From contig JANCRA010000001.1 of NCBI GenBank assembly GCA_024362935.1, forward strand, positions 48,829,501 through 48,893,500: a DNA stretch of 64,000 nucleotides, read 5' to 3'. The translations under genes were made by a program, and so were the position numbers. This document shows positions 24,771 to 37,250 of this stretch, piece by piece. Within the stretch, counting starts at the first letter, position 1. Each line of letters begins with the position of its first letter. Source of the stretch: Setophaga petechia. Lineage: Eukaryota > Chordata > Aves > Passeriformes > Parulidae. Under the pieces are notes generated by a model that had not been told where the DNA came from, did no database searches, and was given only the letters and a program-made list of their open reading frames with translations.

Positions 24771-27700
24771 TTTTATTGCTGACAACTGTACAAAATATTG
24801 ATCTTTCACACAGGAGCCACAGGTTTCCATGTGATTTAAACTCTTCTCAACTTCTGAGATCCAGATCCAGCCTCTTAAATGCCTTCAAAGCTAAAGAGCA
24901 AAAGGTTGACCAACTCACAAGGAGCAGGCTTTTGAAAAATACGATCATACAGTGGACATATCAAGTCCATTAAGCTTTTCAGGGACATAATTTCAGGGTT
25001 TTTTCCACCAACTATTCAACAGCAACAACAGCTTTTACTGCAGGAAGACTCCTGCTAGATTTCAAGTAATTTCTTAATGTAAACATTACTTAAATAATTG
25101 CTGGAAATAAGACTTTGGAAGAGATTTATAAAAAAATAACGATGAGTATATCCTTTTTTTTCCCATCTTGTTTTCTTGAATTTGACATCAGCTACACCAA
25201 AAGAAGAGAAAAGTTTCTGGTCCTTATAAATAGTGCTCTTTTTGACCAATATTTTGTTGCAGCAACGATGATTGTTACTCAACTTTGTATACCTCAAGTT
25301 TGTGTAGGCCACTCATGTGTAAGGTTCTGGTGAAAGCTGGCAGTGTGAGTGGCAACTTATTCTTTGGCAGAAACAAGACAATTTCAAAACTAAAAGATAT
25401 TCAGAATAAATATTGGATATTTACTGCTGAAAGCTTATCTTCAAAAGAGACTCTCCACATCAGTCCAAATCCAAGAAAAGTTATGCCTCTGTAAAGCATT
25501 GAATATCTCTTCACCTACCAACTAAAAGCAGCAGGTGGGAATATCCAAGCAAAGCGAGAACCTGCTCCTTCCCCACAGCAGGATGCATCCATCAGCTGTG
25601 ACAAACATTCAAACACGCAATTCAACTCACACCAGCATATAACTCACTTCAGTGAGACATAAATCTTGAGCAGCAATGCATTAACATTTGCAAAACAGCT
25701 CCTCAAGATAAAATAAATCAACTTTCAGCTGCAAAATTTGGGCTGGGGGGAAAAGAACCCAACCAAGCAAAACCACCCCCATATACTGAGGTGAGATAGG
25801 GAATGCAGGCAGTTTCCAAAATCACTGAGACTCCACCTTTAGTTTATGGGACTATTTAAAAAAAGGCAGAAATATCACAGTCCTGCCCATTCTCTCCCTC
25901 CTCAGACATCATCAGGCAGGATAAGAAGGGTTATGCTGAGGCCATCACAGACTCAGGTTGGGCACCAGAAGCAGAAGGGTCCAATGGCTTCCCACCCACA
26001 ACCATGATTCAAGGCAGGCTTTATCAATCACCAAACAGCAACAGCACCTCCAGTCCTGCTTCAGCAGGAGGAAGGCAGTAATAACAACACGCATGGAAGC
26101 AGAAAGTGAGAGCAGCCAGTGACCTTTGGTGAGCAATGTTCTCATGTCATATGAGCTGGTGACATCAAGGATTCACATCAGCCTGATCCAAAAACGCACT
26201 GTGTGCATATTTCCTGCCTATTTAACAAACCAATTCTAGGGGAAAGCTTTCTCCTCATAAACACATCATTTTTGATTCAACCCTTTTCTAAAAGGGAATG
26301 TTCAAGGGAACAATCAATATGCCACTGAAGGATCTGAGCTCTTCAAACAGCCATCCATCACGTTTTCCTTGAAATTAACAGCTTCAGACATTCCTCTCCG
26401 GCCACCTATTAGAAGGCATCAGATATCCTAAAATTACGTAACCTACCAGAGGCAGGTCCTGGATTTACAGCACACGTCCCTGAGTGGCTCTTCCAGACAC
26501 TGAATGGTCTGGAAGCATTTCATGCTTCTCACTAGTGTTCAGTTACACCCCGTACCACTAATCCAAAAAAGGGTTTGATTTTCCAGGGAGCATAGGGGTG
26601 TTTTCTCTGTCTTCTAAGCTGCTAGACTTAAGCAGCAACTTGGCATAATTATAGCCACAAAAATATGTTTAGGCATGCTGAGAATAAAGGATCTTCATAC
26701 CTTAAATAAAAACAAAAGCACATTGTGATCATTATTTCGAATAATTAGCACTGACATGGCTACAAAAATGTAAGACCTATCCCTACTTGAATTTGATACT
26801 GAAATTATTTTAATATGATTAAATTGTCACTTTAAAGCTTTGTTTCACTCACATGAAACAATTCATGCTGACCTGGAACAATCACAGGCAAGCTAAATTT
26901 GTATTACTTTCAGGAGGAGTCTTGCAATTGGTTACATTGAGAAAAAAAAAAAATCCTCTACAAGAAAGACTTGCAACATAGTGGGAGATGCCTTTTTTCC
27001 TCTTCCCTCCAGCTTTCCAGTAAAATTGCCCTTTAACCTCTTGAGCACTAACTGGAGAAGGTTATAACACCTTTTTGCAGACCACCGTATTCTGATCTCC
27101 ATACACTCTGCAACAAGTCACCAACTCAACAGCTACAAAACCGTGAGAATTGAAGGAGATGAGCATCTTGCACAACCTTTTCTTGATCCAAAATGAGCAG
27201 CACACTAACAAAGTTACTATTTACAAGTTCAACAGGGCTAATACTTCACCTTTGATACAATACAATACAAGCCTCTCTCCGGTGAGGTTCTGCAATGCTT
27301 TTTGAGTACAGAGATGAAGAACAAAAGCCAAACCACGCTAGCAAGACGGAACAATTAGCATAACATAAGCAGAAACATGAATAAAGTTGGAGACCTTGGA
27401 AGTAAAACATCTTCTCAGAAATATGCCCACTTATAAATGAGGTTAGGGGAATAGCAGGTTAGTGTGGCTTTGTATTTTTTCTTCTCCATCCACATATGGG
27501 CATCTGTGACCTGGCAGGTCAAATGGAGACACTGAAGTTCCTCCTTACAATATGTGTATTATTCAAGAGCACCAACTGACAGAGCACTCATGGCTGAAAC
27601 ACAGTATTCATTCCCTTACCACAAGAAAAACTCATGCAACTTGCCATCTGTTCCAAGGAAACCATCTCAGGGAGTAAGCCACTACAGAAATACAGAGGGT

Positions 27701-30529
27701 GTGAGCTTGGGCACCCTTGATGAGATCGTGATGCCAAACTGCAGATTGTTGCAGAGAACTCCAGCTGATGCAAACTTTGGGCCAGATACCAGCAAGGGTA
27801 ACAACATCCCCTTACAAATCTGATACTAACAATCCACCTCATACTTTAACCCTCCCTCAGCGCAAGACCTCCCCAAAAGCCTTCTACCTCACACCATAAC
27901 CATGGGACAGGGACTGCTTTAACAAGTGCACTCAATACAAAAGCCTCAGTGTTCCCACCAATAAAGGAGAAGTCGCCATGCTCTCCTCCAGGGCCACACA
28001 CTGAGTGCAGCACGTTGTCACACACGTTCCCAAAGCCTGGGAAACAGCAGCATCCAAACCAGGACTTGTGGGTAGGGGAAGGGGGAAAATCAGTGTCTTG
28101 CAAGTGTTTCCAAATGAATGCATGAACACAGGATGACGGATATGGATATGGGCACTTGGGCACTCCTACTGGGATGCTAATTGACTGCAGCAGCAGTACC
28201 AGGGTCAGTCCCACTCCCTCTTGCCTGTGTGCTCTACTATCACTGCTAACACAAGGGATCACCTGTGCAGCTATTAAAGCATAATTGTTAGCCTGACTGA
28301 GAGTCACCAGCCAACTGCACCTTGAGTCAGAGCCACAGAAACAATTCTTACCTCCCACTAGGACCAGTCACCTGGTGACTCCAAGATCTCTGTCCCAGGT
28401 GTTCATCCTGCTAGCTCCCAGATATGGTCGGCACCTCCAGGACAGCATCCATCCCAAGGGGACAGGTCCTCCTCCATCCCCAAAAGCCAAGAGCCCAGCC
28501 ACTTCCAGGGTCTGTGGATATTTTATCACCCAGAAGGACCTGTCTCCTATTTAGAAGAAGGAGCTGCCCAGGGAGCTTCTTACTAACATGAATTTTACCA
28601 AGTGTTTCATGGTTTCTGAACTGCTTCTCCCATGAACTAAACAAATTAATGTGCCAATGGAAGGACCAGCACTGGCAGCACTGTATTTTGTAACCAAGAC
28701 TCGTATTGAAGAGCATGATGAGACTAAATCAACTGATGAAGAAATTAAATTCCAAGCCCTTCAGATGCCCAAGCAAATCAGTTCATTCCTTCAACCCACT
28801 GCACTTAACTGGAAGAAGGAAACTCAAACCTTTGAGAATTGAAAGCATACAAAACTCAAATAAAAATGACAGCAGTACAAGATGTGTACCAGGCTAGAGG
28901 CATTTATTCTGCATTCCTACTAAACCAAGGAGGACAAAAAGAAAATACAACTTTTCAGCATAAGCAAAACTTAAAGCAGAACATTATCTTTCTTCCTTCT
29001 TCTGGGCTAGTGCAAGCTATTAATACAAACAAAAAATAAAAGAAATACCAACTAGACATAAAAAATCCTGGTGCAGCTTAAAGTTTGTATTCAAATGTCA
29101 ATGTGTGGAGTGATTAACCTGCCTGAGGTTACAGCAGACCTCCCTGCTTGTCTGTTACCATCACATGCACTTCCTAAACACTAACCACAGCACTCGCTCA
29201 ACATAAAATAGCTGTCATTCCTCCCCCTTTTGCCGAGAAGACACAAGAGGCTGGTTTTCATCATCCTAAGGAGTACAAAGCTGAAGTAGCAACTTAGCAG
29301 CAGAAGAGGAAGGTTGGAACAACAGTGATCAAGCACAATCTGATTAAGAACAAAATCATCTGTCACATTCAAACACATCAAAGTGTGCTCATTACAGCCC
29401 GGAGGAGAGACAGCAACACAGAGCCCTGCACACAAAAAGGTGCACAAAAGATACAGAAAATGAAGGGATCAGAAGTAAATAATTTGTGAAGCATTACTAG
29501 TCAGACATGCATAGATTTAGATTTATATCACTGAAGCTAACCCAGGTCAGCAACAAGTGATGGTAATTTCTCAGCACAGGCAAGGAAACTCTCATGTCCC
29601 TGGGGCAGGATTACACAAACCTCCCCAAAACAAAGGAAGAATGTGCTCTACTTCCAATTTATATCATTAAACATGACACTTAATAACATAATGCCCTGCA
29701 GTTACAGGTAGTTTTCCTGAAAAACAAGTTTTCAGGAGCACGTATCTCTAACTGAAAAGCTGATAGTATAACCCACCAAAAATGAAAACAAAGTCCATTT
29801 CTGTGCTCTCTTAGCATACTATGTGAATGGATGAGCAGTGGCAGTAGCACAGAGGCTGGGGGTGGTACCTGGGGTCAGGGGAAAAGCAGGATTGAAGCAA
29901 CATAGATTTATGTCAGTGCTTCAAGCTGCATCTTCCTACTCAAGGTTGCTGGAAACAGAGCTGAGGAGCTCTCAAACCATAAAGACCCAACTTGTAATGC
30001 CAGAGGAAACACCCCAAGACTGGAAAAGAATTTTTAGTGACAATGTAAACCACATAAATACACATCACTACAACAGCAATTCCAGGTGAGCTCCTCTAAG
30101 TTTCTGGGATACACCAAATAAAGAAACTAGTACTAGTCTCAGGGCTCACCAACCCTGCCCCTTAATGAAAAAAATTTCAATTTCTTTTTCCAAAAAATAC
30201 AATCTTTTGGATCCATTGATGGAATGACAGATGGTTTAGTTCCACATAATTAAATATTTCTAAATAGTAGTTTCAAATTTTAAATAGGGTCTAATTAACA
30301 CATTTTAGCACAGTTGCCCAAAAATCTAATCTTGGTCAAATGCTGTTTCCCCCAAATATACCATCTGGAAGTAAAAATAAAATCACTTTATCCTAATTTA
30401 GTGCAACTAAAGGCAGGAGGGTGGTAAGGAACAGGAATTAAATGGCACATAGCCATTTATCTCCAGACATATATGGCTTAGGAAGCCAGAGCTTCGTCTT
30501 CAGAGCTGTGAGTTTAATTTGGTTTAAAA

Positions 30530-30640
30530 ATAAAAAGGCAACAAAAAACCCAATCCAAAACACATATAACCCCCCCCCTCCAAAAAAAACAAAACAAAAA
30601 AAAAAAACCCGCCCAAACAAAAGCCCACCCCCCTCGGTCC
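30530..30640. repeat. A/C-rich low-complexity tract with C-run
   Basis: The tract contains AAACAAAAC units, a long A run and a CCCCCCCCTCC segment. It is the complement-type partner of the T/G-rich tract at about 24.7 kb and carries no coding signal. Confidence 0.6.
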
Positions 30641-31652
30641 AATTAAAAAATAAATGGAAGAGCAAATGATAGAGAAAGGTCTCCAAAAGAGACACTGGTG
30701 CCCCACAGCCTACGTGTTGAACAGTGTACTCCAAGCGTGGTGTGGGCTGCCCAGCAAGGGTCTAAACTTTCATCTGGCACTCAGGGGACATGAATGCAAG
30801 TTATTTAAAACCACAGCACATCCAGCCAGCATGTCACTTTAATATTCCGCTATAGATTGTGTTACTGCTATGCTTTATAATGAACCTTTGGCTTCATGTC
30901 CATCTCTCTGGTGAAGCATAGCAGTGCCACAGCTTTAGGGTTTTAAGAATTACAGGAGACAGTTAATGCTTCTGCCAAATCCAGACGTGCAGCAGTATCC
31001 CAAAGGCAGTGAAAAAATGCCATAGGTTCTTGGAAAAGGGTCTTGCACTGAACAGAGAGAAACAAGCTGAGTTTAGCTATGATCTCTGGTCTCCTCATCT
31101 GATTTACAGCTCCAAACTTCACTGTTTAAATGAGAACAAAGGCCTAGTTTTAATGTAGAAATAAGAAAAGCATTCAGAAGTATCCACCTGAAGTCTGCTG
31201 AGCACAAAGGGAGGGCCTGGGTGGTTTCCCAGGGCCGGGCTCGGGCAGCAACAGCAGAAGTGCAGAGAGGGCAGCAGAGGCAGGCAGGGCAGCAGCTCCA
31301 GCAGCACACACGTGCTGTGACGCTCTGGGACACAGGTCAGGCGGGACAGGGGACAGCCTGTGCCATAGCTGGGGCATTACCTGCACACATACTTCCCGCT
31401 AAAGGGCAAGGCAAAAACAGAACAAAGCACTGAAACATTTCAGACCTCTGCTCCTTCCCAGGGGGGGTGACAAATGCTTCCAGCAGGTATGTGAAATGCA
31501 ACAAACAAGAGGAAAGAATTTGAGACCTTTGCCACTTGTCTGTCTTGACAGTGAAGTTCGTCCCTTCTTCTTTGAGACCCCAGCGAGGGAAGGGGCTTGA
31601 AAACACACAAATCAGGTTGGTTTTCACTTCAAATTCACCAACAATTTAGCAA

Positions 31653-31654
<2 letters not shown>

Positions 31655-31691
<37 letters not shown>
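31655..31691. repeat. Poly-T tract of 37 bases
   Basis: This is the longest homopolymer in the window, uninterrupted. On the minus strand it is poly-A. CR1 elements do not end in poly-A, so it is not a CR1 tail. The sequence that would precede such a tail on the minus strand (31692 rightwards) is not a recognisable retrocopy. Confidence 0.9.
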
Positions 31692-31693
<2 letters not shown>

Positions 31694-33210
31694 AGTGCTG
31701 CCAAGTAGCAGAATGGTCAGGCCATAGCAAACTATTGCAGGTATGAAGCTGCCCTACAGGACACAGCCCAAGCCACACCTTCCCCTGGAGGCACCAGAGC
31801 AGATCCTGCTTTTCATGGGAGCCAGTTCCTAATCCTGGATCGAGAGTTGTGGTGGGTGCCTGCAGACACTGAACTGCAACACTCAGCTATTCAGCTACAA
31901 TGCATAAACCCATACTTGATCCTGAAGATTTTGGTAACAGGGCTGCGCTGAAAAACGTTTAAAGCCATGACCCCTGCAGGTATTTGTTACCACCTCTGTG
32001 TCAGGGCTGGTATGCATCAATAAAAAGCTGGGCCTGGCATGACAGCTCTCCAGGGCCTGCTGGCAGCAGATCAGATTGTACTTTGAACAAAAAACTTAGT
32101 GTTGCAACAAATCCCTCCTCACCATTCTGCAGCACTAAAACAAACCAGGCAGAGAGACATATACATGCACATTTTATGTCTACACTATAAACTAATAAAC
32201 ACAAAAGCCTACTTATGTCAACATGAGTCTGTTTATTCCTTGCAAGAATTTATAAGTTGGCATTTCAAGAGCTTCGAGACATTTTTGACTAAAGAAAATA
32301 ACATTAAATCAAGTTTCAAAGTTCATTAATAACTCCAAATATTTTCTAGGGAGCACCAAAGTAAATTTTTCCATAACTGCTGATGAGGAAGAGTTTGTTG
32401 AGAGATATCATCTTATCCTCCCCTAAAAGGCGTGACTATTTGTGTTTTGATTCCTGCATTTTTTAATTTTGGTTTTTTTTCCCCAATGCAAAAATATTTG
32501 AGTTCTCAGGAGACCTACAGGTCTTAAAAGAACTGGAAAAGAGAAACAAATTACAGTTTCATCAGCATTCAAGACCAGCAGTGAAGTGGAAGAGCAAGGC
32601 ATATTTGCAAGGAAAATACCACCTTCTTATTTCAGCTTCCCTATAAAGGAAAAAAAAGAAAAAAAAACAGTGGAGAGGAAAAGTTGTAGAAGGTAAGATT
32701 GCTAAGGAGAGTGCTGGCAGGAGGAGACCACTCCAGACCAATGATGTAAATCCCAATACCCACATGTTCAAATGTCCAAATTTTAGCATTGCTTATATAC
32801 TAAAGCACAGTGGGCAGAGTTGAAAGGAATTTGCCCACAAACAACACAAACTTTCTCATGGACCCTGAAGAAACGTAAAATATTCACTCAACAGCCAAAT
32901 CAGCTCTATGCTGCATTCTTCATTTGTTTGTAAGTTACCAAAGCCAAAGCACACTAATAGAAGCAAGGAAAAATCTCTTGAAAACCAAGGTTTTATTCAT
33001 AATTTATGAAAACATTCATTTACTAGTACCAAAATACATTTCAACACGTGGAAGAAACAGGACTGTCCAAGCTTTTCTCTTCTAAGCAGTAACTCTTTGT
33101 AGGGAGATTTCTTTTGACCAGATAATTTATTAAACTCTGTTAAGGGATATAGGAAATACCAACAGTATTCCAACAAACATGCAAAGTGAAGCATTTAAAA
33201 TTGAAGAGGG

Positions 33211-33440
33211 TATATTTAGATTAGACGCTAGGAAGAAATTCTTCACTGTCACCAAGGTGAGACACCAAAACAAGTTGCCCAGAGAAGCTGGGGGTGCCCC
33301 ATCCTTGGAAATGTTCAAGGCCAGGTTGAATGGAGCTCTGAGCAGCCTGGTCTAGCAAAAGGTGTCACTGTCCACAGCAGAGCCATTGGAACCAAATGAT
33401 CTTTAAGGTCCCTTCCAACCCAACCCATTCTATGAGTCTC
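33211..33440 (+). mobile_element. CR1 LINE 3' fragment
   Basis: It starts near TTAGATTAGACGCTAGGAAG and runs through TTCACTGTCACCAAGGTGAG, the GCCCAGAGAAGCTGGGGGTG segment and the CCCTTCCAACCCAACCCATT end, finishing with a decayed TCTATGAGTCTC. It lies antisense to PDLIM5 and is about 230 bp, strongly 5'-truncated. Confidence 0.92.
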
Positions 33441-34582
33441 TTTTTTTCAAGTTTCACTTCAGACTAGGATAAATTCCCTTCCAGAAGTTTGCACATTGCA
33501 AATTTGCTGCAGTATGCAAGTCTGGACTGTCCTAGGAAGTACTCCAAGAAGCCTAGGAATGAGGCACCATGCTGGTAGAGATCTGTAATGAAGCAGAGAT
33601 GGAAAGCACAAGCTCCATACCCAGAGACAGCGTACAAGAAATGCTCAACTAAATTAGTGTATGGGTGAGCCAAAGGAAGAAAGTTCAGGGGGTATTAACA
33701 TTTTTCTATCTGATGAAAAGCAGACTACAAAAGATATGAAAAACAGATTTGTCGCTATACAACTTTCTACACATATCCAGCTGCCAGAAATGCTAAATGG
33801 CACAATTCAAAAAGGAGGCATCATGCCAGCTGTCATACTCCTTTATATCAAGAGTGAACAAAATAAAGAAAGGAAAAGATATTAAGGCTGGAATTTCTCT
33901 TAAGGGGATTGTATTAATTATTTTTTTTCCCACAATGTGTTGGTTAAAAATCCAAGAGATAATCTAACTTACAATATAGAGCCCTGTCTTGCACTGAAAT
34001 CTAGCTTCAAAGTAAATGCACTGAAATTATGTCCTGTAATAACTGTGTAGAGTAATTCACTTACACATTTGTTGCATTCTCATTGTTCTGCTCTCAGTTA
34101 CTCATTTTAAACAATAGCATATGGAGACATAAGGCACATATTGTAAGCAACATTCTTTCTTCTCTGCAAGAGGAAAAGTCATGAGAGTTTACATACATTA
34201 CAATCCCCACCGTTTACAATGATTGGGCCCAGCCCAGATATGTATGCAACATCATCTAGACCTTTCCCATACCTACTTCCAGCATCTTAATGTTGAAGTG
34301 CTTTTGAAAAGTATCACATATTTATAATTAAAGCAGTATTATTTCCTACATATCTTCAAGAAAGATTCAGGTTACTATTACCCACTATTTACTTATTCCA
34401 ACACTTCCTCACAATCTTGCCTGCCGTGCTCCATCCCCTATTAACAAGGACTTCCTCCACCTAACACACATATTTCTTAGAAGAGCAGCAAACACAAGAA
34501 GCAAAGAAGCTTTGTGGAGTAATACAGAATTTTCACCAGCTAAAGTCTCATCTCCCCCAAACCAGAAGAAACCAGTGAATCT

Positions 34583-34924
34583 GGCCCAGGAGAGGGGACC
34601 TCATCAATCTAAGTATCTAAAAGGGGAGTGCTAAGAGGATGGAGCTGGAATTTTCCCAGTGGTGCCAACTGATAGGACAAGAAACGACAGGCAGACACTG
34701 ATGCACAGGAGGTTCCAACTCCTGAATATGAGTAAGAACTTTTTTAATGTACAGGGGATTGAACACTGGAGATTGCCCAGAGAGTGTGTGGAGTCTCTCA
34801 CTGCATACAGTCAAGAACAAGATGCAATCCTGTGCCATGTGCTCTAGAACTGCTTGAGCAGGGAGGCTGGACCACATGACCCACTGTGGTCGTCCCTTCC
34901 AAACTGACCCATTCTGTGACTCTG
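34583..34924 (+). mobile_element. CR1 LINE 3' fragment
   Basis: It shows the CR1 track CTAAGTATCTAAAAGGGGAG, then GGTGCCAACTGATAGGACAA, AGGAGGTTCCAACT and a final CCCATTCTGTGACTCTGA. Its end (CTTGAGCAGGGAGGCTGGAC) matches the copy at 40566-41238, so both belong to one 3'-end subfamily distinct from the 13.2 and 43.1 kb copies. Confidence 0.92.
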
Positions 34925-37220
34925 AATCCTTGAAAGGCAAAGGAAGCTCAAAACTTTCTTCATTAAAGGGCCTATCCACATAGCATGTAAGTTTGGACTC
35001 AACATGCTTCTGACAGACAAATTACAGAAATAAGTGTATGCATTCATTCATCTTTTTCATCCAGAATACCACAAGCAGAAGAGACCCTCCACAGGCTGCT
35101 ACCCACACATAGCTCTAAACCTCATTATTTCAGCACTGCATCAAACAGCTTGTTCACATTTGCACATTCAGTACTTAGAGAAAAGCAATTACCAGCTCAG
35201 TTCCCATTTTAAAGCTTGCAGGGCCCTTGTTCAGTGTTTCTGTCAAGTCACACCCAAGAAATGCAAGAGGCCAGTGCTTGCTCTGCCCACTCCTCCCCAC
35301 ACTGCCAGAAGTGGCTCTGTGGCATGGTAGAGGACATGCTGCCTCTCTACCTGCAGCACCCCATATCCCAGTGTTTAATGAAGTCCTGAGCAAGAAATTC
35401 CCACATGCATCCACTGAAAGCCTTCTCCATCTTTTAACATTCTGCGCCTGCTGCAACTTGCAATGCCTTGTAAAAACTAATAGAAATATACTTCCCCCAG
35501 AGCACAATCTGTCAGAGGATAATTCATTTAGGACTTGGCTGAACGAGTTTCAGGGCACCATGGGCTTCCTGGAAGGCAGGAAGACTTATTCAATTATTCC
35601 ACACACTACCACAGCTTTTGCTTTGCATATGCTGACACCAGAAGTTGGAGCCACCATTAATAATCAGCCAATTTGCCCGATTTACTTTCCTAACAGGGTA
35701 AAATTCTACCACACAGGCCATGCACTGTTTAGTTCTGAAGATCTCTAGCAAGCCAGCTGCTCTGTAATTCACTTTCCTGTACCACATATACATGAAACTG
35801 CATACACAATGTCCCAATAAAACAGCTTGTAGACAGTCAACAACACTTTGGTCACTATGTAATTGATTTAAATACTTGAATTTGATGCACCATTTTCAGA
35901 AGTTTTGAGATTTGACATGATGTCTGTTTAATTACACACACCACCCAGATTATAAGAGATCTGCAAAAATTTGTTTCAGGAATTAGGAAAGAAAACCAAA
36001 CATGAGAAAAATATTTGGCACAGCTCTGTGCCCAAAAGTCCTGAAATATTTATAATGCTACTTGACCAGCCAGCGCTGCCACCCTCACACATTCAAAAAC
36101 CATGAGTCAGGCCCTAGAAATAAGTCGTGCTTTTTAATCTCACAGTTTTATTGCCAAGATACACTCTGAGGTTTTGTTGGGTTTTCCAGCTTACTTTTCT
36201 TAAATCTGCAAAGCAAGACCAAAGGATTATTTTGATGATTTAAACTGAATTCAGATTTTGATACAAGCACATCAATACAAAGGACTGGGAGCTTAAAAGC
36301 AAACCCCCACAATGTTCTCCTCCCAAAAATTCACAGTTACCTTGACACTCAAGAACAGCAGCAGCAAAAATAACTGATTTCCTTTATAATCTTGACTGCA
36401 GCAGGTTTGGAAGGGCTGCTGAGGTAATATCTCTTCAACATGCAGGAAGACAGCAAGAGGTTGAAGACAGCTATGTGTGGTCCTGATTAACATCCAGATG
36501 AGGTTACTGGTGCATATCACAAAGCACTTCCTCCTCTTTATGGGACAACTGGCAAAACTAACTCAGATCTGGTGCGCTGCAGCGAGGCCCCTCTGATGAC
36601 ACAGATTTTGGTTCCATTTTATTCAAGCCTTTCAACAACTTTTACTCTTCCTCCCAGTGTGAATAAAGGGATGGGGGAATGGCCAAACTGGTATCTTCTG
36701 TGTGCTATTTAACCAACACTTCGCTTGTAGACTCCATTTATTAACAAAGAGAGATCAAGCCAATGAAGCTGCTACCTTCTTTATGTCATTTAACGCTATC
36801 ACACTGTAACAGTCTCATGAGCGAATGACACCTTAACCCCCTGTGCTCTCCTGAATCACAGTGGCCTGAGGAGGCTGAGGGAATGAAGCCACTAGCATCG
36901 CCATGATGTTGGGAGCGCTGAAGGGATCTTGCAGCAGGCTCCAAAGACAGCCCCACATGCTGGGCAGCAAGAAACTGGAATACACAGTTGAGTCATGCCC
37001 AGGAAGGTCAAGAATCTGTCAGGCAACCTAAAGCCACAATAAATCTCTAGACCCACTTCTCCACCTCACATGTAACACCAGCTACAGAATTTTCCCTAGA
37101 AGCCTGCAGTGCTTTTTGGGTTGGAAACCCAAAGCACGCAAGTGCTCCTGACAGTACTGATTCAGGAATCCAGGGGCATCCAGTTGCTCATAAAAGAGCA
37201 GCTTGTTTCTTGATGCTGAA

Positions 37221-37250
37221 GCTTTATGGGTGTAATTACACCCATAAAGC
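37221..37250. repeat. Perfect 30-bp palindrome without spacer
   Basis: Positions 37221-37235 (GCTTTATGGGTGTAA) are followed directly by their exact reverse complement at 37236-37250. The centre reads TGTAATTACA, a palindromic TAATTA homeodomain-type core. Pairing does not extend outside (A on both sides). Confidence 0.95.

Noticed and set aside
27846..28358. A 170-codon open frame on the minus strand in intron 2
   Set aside because: It has no recognisable domain, a competing overlapping frame and no splice or promoter context. One or two frames of this length are expected in 64 kb of non-coding DNA.
35227..35748. A 173-codon open frame on the + strand
   Set aside because: There is no recognisable family or signal, and a 110-codon frame overlaps on the other strand. 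It is treated as chance.
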